DNA of 15,150 bases, taken from Desulfobacterales bacterium (lineage in GTDB: Bacteria > Desulfobacterota > Desulfobacteria > Desulfobacterales > C00003060). This document shows positions 1 through 5,757 of the stretch, piece after piece (position 1 is the first letter of the stretch; every line of letters starts with the position of its first letter). Made by a program: the position numbers and the translations under genes. The stretch spans positions 1,998,113 to 2,013,262 of the forward strand of contig CP070769.1 in NCBI GenBank assembly GCA_020347085.1. The letters run 5' to 3'. The notes beneath the pieces were generated by a model. The model did no database searches and was not told the origin of the DNA. It saw nothing but the letters and a program-made list of their open reading frames with translations.

Positions 1-195
1 GACTGCCCCAAAGGTCGTAAATTAAGCAAGCCAGAACGCGGAATTCCCTGCAAAGCAAAGTACATTGGACTCGAATCATTTGCTGAGTGTCTGGAACAAC
101 AACCGGGCATATGCCCTTTCTCGCTGTCTTTTGGCGATGTATATTATTGTAAGTGTCCCGTTGGTGTCTCAATTCTTGACGAATTGAAAAGGTAG
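1..195 (+). CDS. C-terminal part of a small cysteine-rich protein (partial)
   Basis: The frame is open from the window edge to a TAG at 193-195 and gives 64 residues, so the start lies outside the window. Six cysteines are visible at fragment positions 2, 17, 30, 38, 50 and 52, including a CKC pair near the end and a PGICPF motif. The spacing suggests metal binding or disulfides, but I do not recognise the family. No transmembrane segment or signal is visible in this part. It ends just before a long gene-free stretch. The composition and the conserved look of the Cys/Pro motifs argue for a real gene, but the function is unknown. Another Cys-rich protein of the window (the N-terminus of the minus-strand kinase-like protein at 6727-7635) has a different cysteine spacing. 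Confidence 0.55.
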   Translation, partial: DCPKGRKLSKPERGIPCKAKYIGLESFAECLEQQPGICPFSLSFGDVYYCKCPVGVSILDELKR

Positions 196-224
196 CGTGT
201 GAAGTTTTATCCGAATGGAAGTCT

Positions 225-295
225 GGGGTCAGTGGTGAAAAATTTTCTCTCTGCACACAAATCAAATATTTGAGAAGAGAATGGACCCTGACCCC
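225..295. repeat. REP-like inverted repeat (GGGGTCAG/CTGACCCC)
   Basis: GGGGTCAG at 225-232 is the exact reverse complement of CTGACCCC at 288-295. A second nested pair, TTCTCT near 244-249 and AGAGAA near 276-281, lies inside. The same GGGGTCAG core recurs as an inverted pair at 5698-5754. Cores of this type are familiar from REP-like and transposase-associated (IS200-like/RAYT) hairpins, but no transposase is present here. Confidence 0.5.
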
Positions 296-311
296 GGATT
301 TCTTTTAGCCC

Positions 312-385
312 AAATAAGGCCATAGGGTTCTCTCTGCTACCACCTTCCAATATTCCCCTGAGAAGAACCTGAGGCCTTATTTTTT
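312..385 (+). terminator. Long hairpin with T-tail (terminator or structured RNA 3' end)
   Basis: AAATAAGGCC at 312-321 pairs exactly with GGCCTTATTT at 373-382. After a 2x2 internal loop the stem continues with AGGGTTCT (324-331) against AGAACCT (364-370), with one bulged G. The right arm runs into a T-run that ends at 385. It could end transcription from the Cys-rich gene at 1-195 or be an RNA in its own right. Confidence 0.4.
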
Positions 386-470
386 GCCCTTTCCCTTTCC
401 TTCCCAATCACCCTCTTTTTGTGCCGATTGTTCTTGACTTCTGCACTTGGATTCTTTACTTGGTGTTCAA

Positions 471-556
471 GGCCAGAGAGGGATTACAGGACCAACCTTG
501 ACAAAGAGCGAAAACTCAAAGCGGTCCAAAGATATTCTCTCTCTGGCCCTACTTTT
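471..556 (+). other. Nested inverted repeat, candidate structured RNA
   Basis: GGCCAGAGAG at 471-480 pairs with CTCTCTGGCC at 539-548. Inside it GGACC at 489-493 pairs with GGTCC at 523-527, leaving internal loops of 8 and 11 bases. A run of T follows shortly after the right arm. No protein frame fits the stretch. I recognise no known RNA family. Confidence 0.3.
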
Positions 557-710
557 TACCCACACCCTCCCCCTAATCCTTTCTGTCCAATAAAAGGACC
601 CCTGTGGGGCCTCTTTTCGATCAAAAGCCTTACCTGCAGGCCTCTAATTAAGCTTTTCACATCGTCCGTTATAGGGCCTTTCTTGGTGGTACGCGTTGCC
701 GTGCAAGACA

Positions 711-757
711 CAAAAAAGCCCCCACACTATAACCTGGGGTGATCCCGGTGCAGGGGC
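711..757 (-). terminator. Intrinsic terminator on the minus strand
   Basis: Read on the minus strand, GCCCCTGCAC (757-748) can pair with GTGTGGGGGC (727-718) in a 10-bp stem with two G-U pairs. It is followed directly by six T (complement of the A-run 712-717). This is a typical rho-independent shape. No minus-strand protein gene is evident to its right, so it may close a small RNA transcribed from about 990 leftwards. Confidence 0.45.
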
Positions 758-766
758 CTGTAATAA

Positions 767-829
767 CCTGAGACCATCCCCAGGAGACACACCTGGCCCC
801 CGGCCCTTGCGGATACCAGAAGTCTCAGG
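767..829. other. Nested hairpin next to the minus-strand terminator
   Basis: CCTGAGAC at 767-774 and GTCTCAGG at 822-829 are exact reverse complements. Inside, CCAGG at 780-784 pairs with CCTGG at 792-796. On the minus strand this hairpin comes just before the terminator-like stem at 711-757, so the two could form one small structured transcript. It is not a recognised family. Confidence 0.3.
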
Positions 830-920
830 AAATTCTTGATTTGTAAGGTGTGTGCTCATTATGCCTCTCTGGGAATTAGATGTTTTATTGATGGATATCA
901 ATCAATAAGGTGTGAAGCCT

Positions 921-957
921 CCCCGCCCTAAAGGGCGGGGGTTCTGCCCTGCGGCAG
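921..957. repeat. Tight GC-rich hairpins resembling IS200/IS605-type ends
   Basis: CCCCGCCCT (921-929) and AGGGCGGGG (932-940) form a perfect 9-bp stem with a two-base loop, followed by a second small hairpin CTGCC/GGCAG (944-948/953-957). The first resembles hairpins at the ends of IS200/IS605-group elements, but no tnpA or tnpB coding remains are seen, so a terminator-like hairpin is equally possible. Confidence 0.3.
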
Positions 958-1032
958 CACTGCGTGTCCGGGGAGTGAGCCGGTCAAGGAAAAAAGATTG
1001 ATTGAGCGCATCTATTTTGATATCGAGACCTT

Positions 1033-1188
1033 ATGAAAAAGAAGATGTTTACAACGCGCCTCAATGTTCAAATTCTCAAGCGTGCCAAAAAACTTGCCAT
1101 AGACCTAGACCGGCCTTTAAATGCTGTCTTGGAAGAGGCCCTTCAAGACCTTCTGAAAAAGTACGAAAAGCGCAAACCCAAGAAATAA
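1033..1188 (+). CDS. Small ribbon-helix-helix (CopG/Arc-type) DNA-binding protein
   Basis: This 51-residue protein starts at ATG 1033, the first start after an in-frame stop at 1018-1020; there is no strong ribosome binding site. Residues 4-10 (KMFTTRL) look like the beta-strand of a ribbon-helix-helix fold. They are followed by a basic first helix (about 12-22), a turn with a proline (about residue 28) and a second amphipathic helix (about 30-45) with a Lys/Arg-rich tail. The family usually acts as dimeric repressors or as antitoxins that bind their own promoter. A second small gene starts 23 bases downstream, so the pair could be a toxin-antitoxin-like unit, but that partner is not a recognised toxin. 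The gene is nested in another frame of a longer spurious open frame (1002-1427) and is easily missed. Confidence 0.6.
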   Translation: MKKKMFTTRLNVQILKRAKKLAIDLDRPLNAVLEEALQDLLKKYEKRKPKK

Positions 1189-1211
1189 ACTCTGCCAGGC
1201 AGGAGGTTCAC

Positions 1212-1427
1212 ATGAAACCACCCCCCTTCACAGTGGAAGAGGCTTTCAAAATCGCCAGTCTTGATCCAAATCAACACCAGCAACTGAAACCGTACCTCGA
1301 ACTCTATGTTTCAACGCATTATAGGTTCGATATACCTCGAATCCAAACGGAACAAGGACTTGAGGCTTTCGGTAAATGTTGGCGGCATAGTTTCGTTGCT
1401 TGGTCACCTCCCAGCAGAGAAGATTGA
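1212..1427 (+). CDS. Small protein of unknown function downstream of the RHH gene
   Basis: ATG 1212 is preceded by a strong AGGAGG site (1201-1206) at good spacing, so translation here is credible. The product has 71 residues: an acidic/amphipathic N-terminal part (VEEAFKIASLDP, helix-like) and a less natural C-terminal part rich in Trp, His and Pro. From about 1306 the other frame (ATG 1306 to TGA 1452, 48 aa) reads more like protein, with GGIVSLLGHLP followed by an acidic end. Either the gene has suffered a frameshift near 1306-1330, or a second tiny gene overlaps it. No family is recognised. Its position 23 bases after the ribbon-helix-helix gene suggests co-transcription. Confidence 0.45.
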   Translation: MKPPPFTVEEAFKIASLDPNQHQQLKPYLELYVSTHYRFDIPRIQTEQGLEAFGKCWRHSFVAWSPPSRED

Positions 1428-1458
1428 AGCCGAGGGGTGTGCCATGAACTGAATGCCG

Positions 1459-1492
1459 AAACCCCGTTTCTCGTGAAGAGAGGTGGGGTTTT
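1459..1492 (+). terminator. Hairpin with T-tail between the small genes and the barrel gene
   Basis: AAACCCC at 1459-1465 pairs with GGGGTTT at 1485-1491, and inner bases (TTTCTC with AGAGAG around a GTGA loop) extend the stem. The right arm ends in TTTT. It lies after the stops at 1427 and 1452 and before the next gene, as expected for a terminator. Confidence 0.5.
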
Positions 1493-1539
1493 GATATGAT
1501 TTTGATATCGTAACATTTCGAGAAGTAAGGGGGAATGCA

Positions 1540-2394
1540 ATGAGAAAGAGTGCAGAGAAAATCAAAGAAGCCTTGGGGAATTGCTTGTTAGTCAGCATTT
1601 GTTTGCTGCTCTCGTCGGCGACTGCCTTCGGACAGGAGACAAAACCAATAGTCCCTATGCACGCTTTTGAAATTGGCCTTAACTTCGGTTATTTCTATTA
1701 CGAGGAGGACATCGACGGCATCCATGTGGAATGGGATGGTTTCATGTACGGGGTCATTGGGAACTATACTTACCATAATCAGATCATGTTTAATACCAGT
1801 CTTGAATACACGCAAGGTAATCTTGATTATGACGGATTCGTTCAGTTCGACGGTTTAGCCCCCCTGGAGGAAGACGCAGAGGATTGGATCGTGGAATGGC
1901 GTGGTTTGGTTGGCTATGATTTTACTTCCAATGGACATTTGATAACTCCTTTCGTAGGTGTTGGCTATCGTTATTGGAATGATGAAATTGAGGGACCCTT
2001 CGGCTACGAAAGAGAAATAAGATACTTGTATTCTCCCATTGGCATCAAAACAGTCAGCCCTTTGTCCGGGTCAGGCACTTGGGGAATAGCAGCAGAATAT
2101 GATCTTTTCTGGGCGGGAGATGTTAAAAGCCACCTTAGCGATGTTTTTGTTGGTTTTAATGATCCTGAGGTTGACCAGGATTCCGGGGATGGATATGGAT
2201 TAAGAGTTTCCCTGTACTTCAACTTGGCGTTTGCCAATCATTCTGCTTTATTCATTGAACCATACATAACATATTGGGATATTGATGATTCAGACAGGGC
2301 CACGCTTACTAGGTTTGGGACACCAATACGCTTCGTATTTGAACCAGAAAACGAGACTACGACTTATGGCCTTCGGATACGTTGGCAATTCTAA
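1540..2394 (+). CDS. Outer-membrane beta-barrel protein with signal peptide
   Basis: The 284-residue product begins at ATG 1540, preceded by AAGGGGG at 1527-1533. Residues 1-31 form a Sec signal peptide: Lys-rich start, hydrophobic stretch about 14-28, likely cleavage after Ala-Phe-Gly at 31. The mature part alternates aromatic/hydrophobic with polar residues in many short strands (for example EIGLNFGYFYYEE, WRGLVGYDF, FVGVGYRYW, YGLRVSLYFNLAF) and ends in ...YGLRIRWQF with a C-terminal Phe, the usual signal for outer-membrane insertion. There are many Asp/Glu in the predicted loops. This is the pattern of a small barrel in the OmpA-N/OmpW-like size class; I cannot assign a substrate or exact family. 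It is flanked by terminator-like hairpins on both sides, so it is probably a single-gene unit. It has no evident link to the sulfur or signalling genes. Confidence 0.75.
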   Translation: MRKSAEKIKEALGNCLLVSICLLLSSATAFGQETKPIVPMHAFEIGLNFGYFYYEEDIDGIHVEWDGFMYGVIGNYTYHNQIMFNTSLEYTQGNLDYDGFVQFDGLAPLEEDAEDWIVEWRGLVGYDFTSNGHLITPFVGVGYRYWNDEIEGPFGYEREIRYLYSPIGIKTVSPLSGSGTWGIAAEYDLFWAGDVKSHLSDVFVGFNDPEVDQDSGDGYGLRVSLYFNLAFANHSALFIEPYITYWDIDDSDRATLTRFGTPIRFVFEPENETTTYGLRIRWQF

Positions 2395-2418
2395 GAACAT
2401 AGCAACTACGTCACTCCT

Positions 2419-2454
2419 GATCCCATAATGAAGGGATCTACGTGCCGTTTTTTT
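2419..2454 (+). terminator. Intrinsic terminator after the outer-membrane protein gene
   Basis: GATCCC at 2419-2424 and GGGATC at 2433-2438 form a 6-bp stem with an 8-base loop 25 bases after the stop. A run of seven T (2448-2454) follows after a short spacer, which is slightly farther than ideal. Confidence 0.5.
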
Positions 2455-2513
2455 CGGAACAGCTTAACCTGCCTACCGTGGCAGGACACGGTGTCGCGTC
2501 AAGATTTCTTCAG

Positions 2514-2634
2514 GTTTGAACTGCAACAGCGAGCGCATTCCCTGTAGCTTGCTGCAGGGTTAGCGAGCGAATCTAAAAATGGTACCCTTCCTTACAGTCG
2601 AAGATTCCCTGCAGCTTGCTGCAGGGAGCTTCAA
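2514..2634 (-). repeat. Dispersed hairpin repeat, copy A
   Basis: On the minus strand this copy reads TTGAAGCTCCC..., then a first hairpin, then TTCGACTGTAAGG, then TCGCTCGCT, a second hairpin, then GCGCTCGCTGTTGCAG and TTCAAA. The first hairpin has perfect 9-bp arms (2607-2615/2618-2626, two-base loop) and the second nearly the same arms (2540-2548/2551-2559). AGCGAGCG occurs at both 2528-2535 and 2562-2569, flanking the second hairpin like a target duplication. Copy B at 4681-4830 matches it end to end, and half copies lie at 5619-5712 and 8082-8132. Confidence 0.7.
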
Positions 2635-3193
2635 TATGGTTTTCATATCTTCATGATTCGAAAAGTGAAGATTTTGGGAAGTTGTCTTGGAAGGGGGCTG
2701 GACGCTCCCTCTTTAGATTGCGGTAATTATCTTAAGGAAATGCCAGAATAGAAAGTTACGCATATTTCTTATAAGCTTCCAAAACATAACCATTCTATCC
2801 ACTTTCATCCCTCCGGTGGTCGATCCTGCACATCCACACTGCAATGTGAAAAATATCATGATCAACAAGGAAAACGGCGGCCATGCGGAGGTGTCAGCCG
2901 AAGCAAAACCCGTGGATGTTCCCAGAAGTTATCGGAGGTAGAGAAGGTGGAATGGCAGGCTTGGGGAATCCCCAACCCCCTATCCCGGGCCAGGCTATGT
3001 CTTTCAGCTTTTGCGTCGTAGAAAGGCAACAAGGCATTTGCCGCGAGGCACCCTAACGAGGTTGGTGCATCCAGCAACGACGTGGTGAAATTCGGACATA
3101 TTTTGACTAGACTTCATCGAGCCTACGGTCTGGAACTAGGTCAGACTATCCTGAACGTATTTTGTCGAGAAGGGCACCGTCAGTGAGGTTTAG

Positions 3194-3241
3194 GACTTTG
3201 GGTACGTATACGACGTATACTAATATACGTACCCAAAAGTC
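3194..3241. repeat. Long palindrome with repeated ACGTATA core
   Basis: The left arm 3194-3210 (GACTTTGGGTACGTATA) pairs with the right arm 3224-3241, which differs only by one extra base. The 13-base loop carries another ACGTATA, so three copies of this heptamer (two direct, one inverted) lie within 30 bases. It sits 31 bases beyond the stop of the minus-strand receiver gene. No T-run follows on either strand, which speaks against a simple terminator; an operator or recombination site is possible. Confidence 0.55.
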
Positions 3242-3271
3242 TTAAAAGTAGATTCGGTTTCGCCTTGTTCT

Positions 3272-3766
3272 CTACTTCACATCATCGTCTAAACGCCTGA
3301 GAGCCGCGAGAACGGACAGAGGATCACCCATTGACAGCTTCTGAAGTTCTTCCATACGCGAAGGATCATCCTGGAATTTCTTTTTTAGTCTCGCTTCGTA
3401 TGCTTCTTTAAGCTTTTGAACGAGGTTTCCAAAGTCATATGGTTTTTCAAGATAGGTGAATGCCCCCAGCTTCCCAGCCTCCACTGCGGTGTCAACGGAG
3501 GCAAAACCTGTCAACATAATAATCTCCAGATATTTGTGCTTCTTCTTGAGGATCTCCAAGAGATCCAGCCCATCCATGCCAGGCATCTTCAGATCCAAAA
3601 TGGCCACGTCAAACTGCCCTCTTTTGGCGACCTTGATTGCTCTTTTGCCATCGGTCGCAGTGCTCACATCGAAATCCTTCAATCCCAGCCGCTCCGACAT
3701 GGTGTTCAGCAGTTTTACATCGTCATCAACGATGAGGAGCTTGATTTTTTTGTTGTCATCACTCAC
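3272..3766 (-). CDS. Receiver-only response regulator with helical tail
   Basis: The 164-residue protein starts at a GTG (3766) with an AGGAGG site eight bases upstream on the minus strand. Residues 8-125 are a CheY-like receiver: acidic pocket D14-D15-D16, phospho-acceptor D58 in the LDLKMPGMDG motif, switch threonine T86 (MLTG) and K108 in LEKP. The last 40 residues form a charged helical tail without a DNA-binding or enzymatic domain. It should therefore pass phosphate or bind a partner rather than act directly on DNA. The LDLKMPGM motif is shared with the two receivers at 11309 and 11834, which suggests paralogues from one signalling system. The next signalling gene (4900-5580) is on the other strand. 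All key phosphorylation residues are present. Confidence 0.9.
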   Translation of the reverse strand: MSDDNKKIKLLIVDDDVKLLNTMSERLGLKDFDVSTATDGKRAIKVAKRGQFDVAILDLKMPGMDGLDLLEILKKKHKYLEIIMLTGFASVDTAVEAGKLGAFTYLEKPYDFGNLVQKLKEAYEARLKKKFQDDPSRMEELQKLSMGDPLSVLAALRRLDDDVK

Positions 3767-3910
3767 GATAAGGTCCTCCTTTCCATTTAATGCTTTTCAA
3801 ATTCTCTTCAGGCGCTGCGCACCGATCGTTTCGAATGTCAGCGCAAGTTAGGACCCGTGCAACCAACGAAAGGCCCGGTTGCACAGGGTCAAACCATCCG
3901 ACGTCCTTTA

Positions 3911-4125
3911 TCAAAGGAAATATATGAGAGGGCGTGGAATGTAAATCCCCGCGCCTCCAGCACTCATAAGGACGGCGATAATACCGAGAGCAAGGCAAAA
4001 CACATACGATATAACCCGAGACAATGTCCTGAGCCTGAGCCCCGATGAGGTTGGTGAATATCAGGGGTCACATCCTCGTTGCCGGAAAGCATAGCTTCCT
4101 GTATGACATTGTCCTGGAATTTCAT
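3911..4125 (-). pseudogene. Possible frame-shifted small membrane-protein gene
   Basis: On the minus strand ATG 4125, preceded by AAGGA at useful spacing, opens a frame that begins MKFQDNVIQEAMLSGNEDVT and stops at 3964 (53 aa) with an unnatural end. Other frames of the same strand carry what looks like the continuation: one reads FTNLIGAQAQDIVSGYIVCV, and another contains a hydrophobic segment (YVFCLALGIIAVLMSAGG) ending at a TGA at 3911-3913. Joined by two frameshifts these would give a short protein with one membrane helix. This may be a decayed gene or a sequencing problem; it could also be chance. No family is recognised. Confidence 0.3.
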
Positions 4126-4569
4126 ATTGTGTATCCTTAATTGCTCTGATGAAACAGATATCTTATAGATTATTATCTACAACGGACAGACTGATTTTTC
4201 AACAAACTTTTTGTATCAAGAATTTTTTTCTGTTTTTCTAATAAACAAAACTCTTGGCGTCCTGGAAGTGACGTTTGAAGCAACCTGGCGGAAAAACTCC
4301 GGCTTCTGGGTTTTGACGTACTCACACTTTATCATGGAAAATTGGCACCTTATCTTCTGGAAAGAACTGGATGTGGCCTGCTTGATAATGAACGGAATCG
4401 AGGCCTCAGGCTGGCAAAACGGCAGTTCCGGATTATCCGTGTAATGTCCTGTCTATAGCGGTGCCGGGAACGATTTAAAACGTACGCAGAGTCGGCTACA
4501 ATCGCTCGTGTGCAGAAGTCCTCGGGAATCGACACTCGTAGAGGCACTTAGAAGCTCAGGGACAGGAAA
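4126..4569. other. Gene-free stretch upstream of the doubtful ORF
   Basis: About 440 bases, AT-rich in the first 120 and then of average composition. An open frame starting at TTG 4211 (77 aa) has no ribosome binding site and an unconvincing composition, so it is not called. On the minus strand TTGAAA followed 19 bases later by GATAAT (about 4165-4200) could be a weak promoter for the possible pseudogene. Nothing else is recognised. Confidence 0.4.
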
Positions 4570-4875
4570 ATGACGAGATTACCCCGACATCTGATTGACC
4601 AGCTTAAACAGAGCTTCTGGACAACCAGGGATCCGCTGTGGTATTCAAGAGGGAAGCTCCTTTCTATACTTAGAAGGCCTTTGAAGCTCCCAGCAGCGGG
4701 CCGCAGGGAATTTTCGAGTAAGGTGATGTTCCATTTTGGATTCGCTCGCTGCCCCCGCACCCCCGTTAAGACGGGATCGCCGGTTTGCTCTTACAAGGTG
4801 CGGGGAATGCACTCTCTGTTGCGGTTCAAAATAGACGATCGAGTTGAGGAAATTAGACGAGTTATAGACACATAG
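4570..4875 (+). CDS. Doubtful ORF carrying dispersed repeat copy B in frame
   Basis: ATG 4570 with a weak upstream purine stretch (AGGGACAGGAAA) opens a 101-residue frame ending 24 bases before the 4900 gene. About residues 38-87 are encoded by repeat copy B and look like chance translation (Pro, Arg and Cys-rich). The unique ends look more protein-like: an N-terminal MTRLPRHLIDQLKQSF segment and a C-terminal KIDDRVEEIRRVIDT segment. The repeat spans about 150 bases, a multiple of three, so its presence need not break the frame. It could be a small gene interrupted in frame by the repeat, or not a gene at all. No family is recognised. Confidence 0.25.
   Translation: MTRLPRHLIDQLKQSFWTTRDPLWYSRGKLLSILRRPLKLPAAGRREFSSKVMFHFGFARCPRTPVKTGSPVCSYKVRGMHSLLRFKIDDRVEEIRRVIDT
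4681..4830 (+). repeat. Dispersed hairpin repeat, copy B
   Basis: It matches copy A (read on its minus strand) from TTGAAGCTCCC at 4681 to GTTCAAA at 4824-4830, sharing GCAGGGAAT, TTTTCGAGTAAGG, CCATTTT, GGATTCGCTCGCT and GGGGAATGCACTCTCTGTTGCGG. The second internal hairpin is longer here: CCCCGCACC near 4752-4762 can pair with GGTGCGGGG at 4797-4805, with a further GC-rich insert between them. It lies inside the doubtful ORF 4570-4875. Confidence 0.65.
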
Positions 4876-4899
4876 CCCAAGACAATTCAGGAGGATGAC

Positions 4900-5580
4900 A
4901 TGGATAGAGACTTTGGAATACTGTGTGCCGGAGGGTTTTCATTCTTTGGGATAAGTAACAGGTTAATCTCTCATAAGTTAAGAAACAAGTTGGCTATTAT
5001 ATCTGAAACGTCGGGCCTTCTGAATGATCTCGTGCAATTGTCCCCGGACGTTACGAAGCTGGAGCCTGGCAAACTGAGGTCTCTCACTGAAAGCATCGCC
5101 GAGGAGGTCGCACGGGCAAATGCTTTGGTCGGACATATGAACGCCTTCGCCCACAGCGTAGACAAATTCTTCATGGATGTCGATATCAGGGACATCCTGC
5201 GCCTTGTCATTGCGATTGCCCAACTTGACACATATGCGGAAAATACGAAACTTCGGTTCGTGGAAACAGAGGCCTGTATGGCATACACAAGCCCCTTTTT
5301 TCTGGGAAATCTCTTCTATGAAGTCATTACCCTCTCATTGAGTACAGCTGGTCCCCAAGGAGAGATTCGGGTTTCCGTTCACCCAGAAAGTGATGGACTT
5401 AGAATCAGTTTTTCTGGTATTGCCGCAGATGAACCAAAATTCACGACGGGAAAAGTGGCGTTGGTTGCCAATGCACTATCTGCCAAGATATCATTCAATA
5501 CCTCTTCCAGTGAATTCAACATTATCCTCCCCCGACGAATAGGTGAAAGTGCTCTTCAAAACTTGTCTCCAGACGAGTAA
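4900..5580 (+). CDS. Small histidine-kinase-like protein: DHp helices plus degenerate ATPase half
   Basis: The 226-residue protein starts at ATG 4900 behind a strong AGGAGG. Residues about 18-90 resemble a DHp dimerisation/phosphotransfer domain: H25 lies in SHKLRNKLAIISE, matching HDIQNHLAAINE and HEINNPLAIINE in other proteins of this window, and a second helix runs to about 85. Residues about 105-215 sit where the ATP-binding domain belongs, but its elements are missing: the N-box is NLFYEVI instead of an Asn-Ala type, and no DxGxG (G1) or GxGLGL (G2) motif is present. It has no membrane segment. Known parallels are ChpT-like phosphotransferases, which combine a DHp pair with a dead ATPase-like fold; that role here is inference. 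Related proteins are at 10466 and 12204. It is convergent with the minus-strand gene that ends at 5758. Confidence 0.75.
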   Translation: MDRDFGILCAGGFSFFGISNRLISHKLRNKLAIISETSGLLNDLVQLSPDVTKLEPGKLRSLTESIAEEVARANALVGHMNAFAHSVDKFFMDVDIRDILRLVIAIAQLDTYAENTKLRFVETEACMAYTSPFFLGNLFYEVITLSLSTAGPQGEIRVSVHPESDGLRISFSGIAADEPKFTTGKVALVANALSAKISFNTSSSEFNIILPRRIGESALQNLSPDE

Positions 5581-5618
5581 GGGCTCCCGCCTTTGAAGGA
5601 CATCCCAGAAAAGACCTG

Positions 5619-5712
5619 TTGAGCTCCCTGCAGTCCCGACAGATCGGGGCACGGTATTTTCGATTGTCAGGTGGTTTTCCAATTTCTATGTTTGCCCGCT
5701 GACCCCCGCATC
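5619..5712 (+). repeat. Dispersed hairpin repeat, half copy C
   Basis: It shares the left half of copies A and B: TTGAGCTCCCTGCAG at 5619-5633, a different hairpin (CCCGAC/ATCGGG, about 5635-5648), then TATTTTCGATTGTCAGG and CCAATTT, and a GCCCGCTGACCCCCGCA stretch that aligns with TCGCTCGCTGCCCCCGCA of copy B. The right half is absent. In its place is the GGGGTCAG-type inverted repeat that runs up to the stop codon of the next gene. Confidence 0.5.
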
Positions 5713-5754
5713 CCTCTAACTGCCTGCTCCCCATAGGCAATGCCTGGGGTCAGC
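5698..5754. terminator. Nested inverted repeat between convergent genes
   Basis: GCTGACCCC at 5698-5706 pairs with GGGGTCAGC at 5746-5754, and TGCCT (5721-5725) pairs with AGGCA (5735-5739) inside. It lies between the stops of the convergent genes 4900-5580 and 5758-6585, only three bases from the latter. No T-run follows, so a terminator role is possible but not certain. The core is shared with 225-295. Confidence 0.4.
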
Positions 5755-5757
5755 CAC

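Larger units (their letters stand above)
196..1032. other. Gene-free stretch rich in inverted repeats
   Basis: No convincing reading frame is present on either strand over about 840 bases. The stretch instead holds a series of inverted repeats: 225-232/288-295, 312-321/373-382, 471-480/539-548, 718-727/748-757, 767-774/822-829 and 921-929/932-940. Several are followed by T-runs on one strand or the other. The open frames that can be drawn here have low-complexity or frame-shadow compositions and no ribosome binding sites. It could be a cluster of structured RNAs and terminators or the remains of small mobile elements. Confidence 0.6.
2395..3271. other. Gene-free stretch with repeat copy A and a palindrome
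   Basis: About 880 bases without a convincing gene. It contains the terminator at 2419-2454, dispersed-repeat copy A (2514-2634) and the palindrome at 3194-3241. A frame open from 2717 to a TAG at 2939-2941 reads plausibly in its last 40 residues (PVVDPAHPHCNVKNIMI...). It has no start codon with a ribosome binding site, so it may be the remnant of a gene. Between 2945 and 3180 I see only small hairpins such as GCACC/GGTGC near 3050-3067. Confidence 0.5.

Noticed and set aside
644..901. Minus-strand frame of 85 codons in the gene-free stretch.
   Set aside because: It runs through the hairpins and the terminator-like stem, has no ribosome binding site and reads like chance translation.
1002..1427. 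A 141-codon plus-strand frame starting at 1002.
   Set aside because: Its first 70 codons overlap the ribbon-helix-helix gene in another frame and lack a ribosome binding site; only the part from ATG 1212 is plausible.
2950..3062. On the minus strand GGCAAA, GACGCAAAAGC and GGGGGTTGG occur in the order and approximate spacing of a c-di-GMP-I (GEMM) riboswitch.
   Set aside because: The first hairpin between GGCAAA and GACGCAAA does not pair, the closing stem is poor, and no minus-strand gene lies downstream. A covariance search would settle it; at best a degenerate remnant.
2862..3077. Minus-strand frame of 71 codons.
   Set aside because: No ribosome binding site, no recognised motif, and it covers the riboswitch-like words; not supported as a gene.
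4340..4362. TGGCAC followed by TTCT, resembling a sigma54 -24/-12 promoter.
   Set aside because: The -12 element lacks the required GC, and no gene with a clear start follows at a suitable distance.
4211..4444. Plus-strand frame of 77 codons starting at TTG.
   Set aside because: No ribosome binding site, rare start and unconvincing composition.
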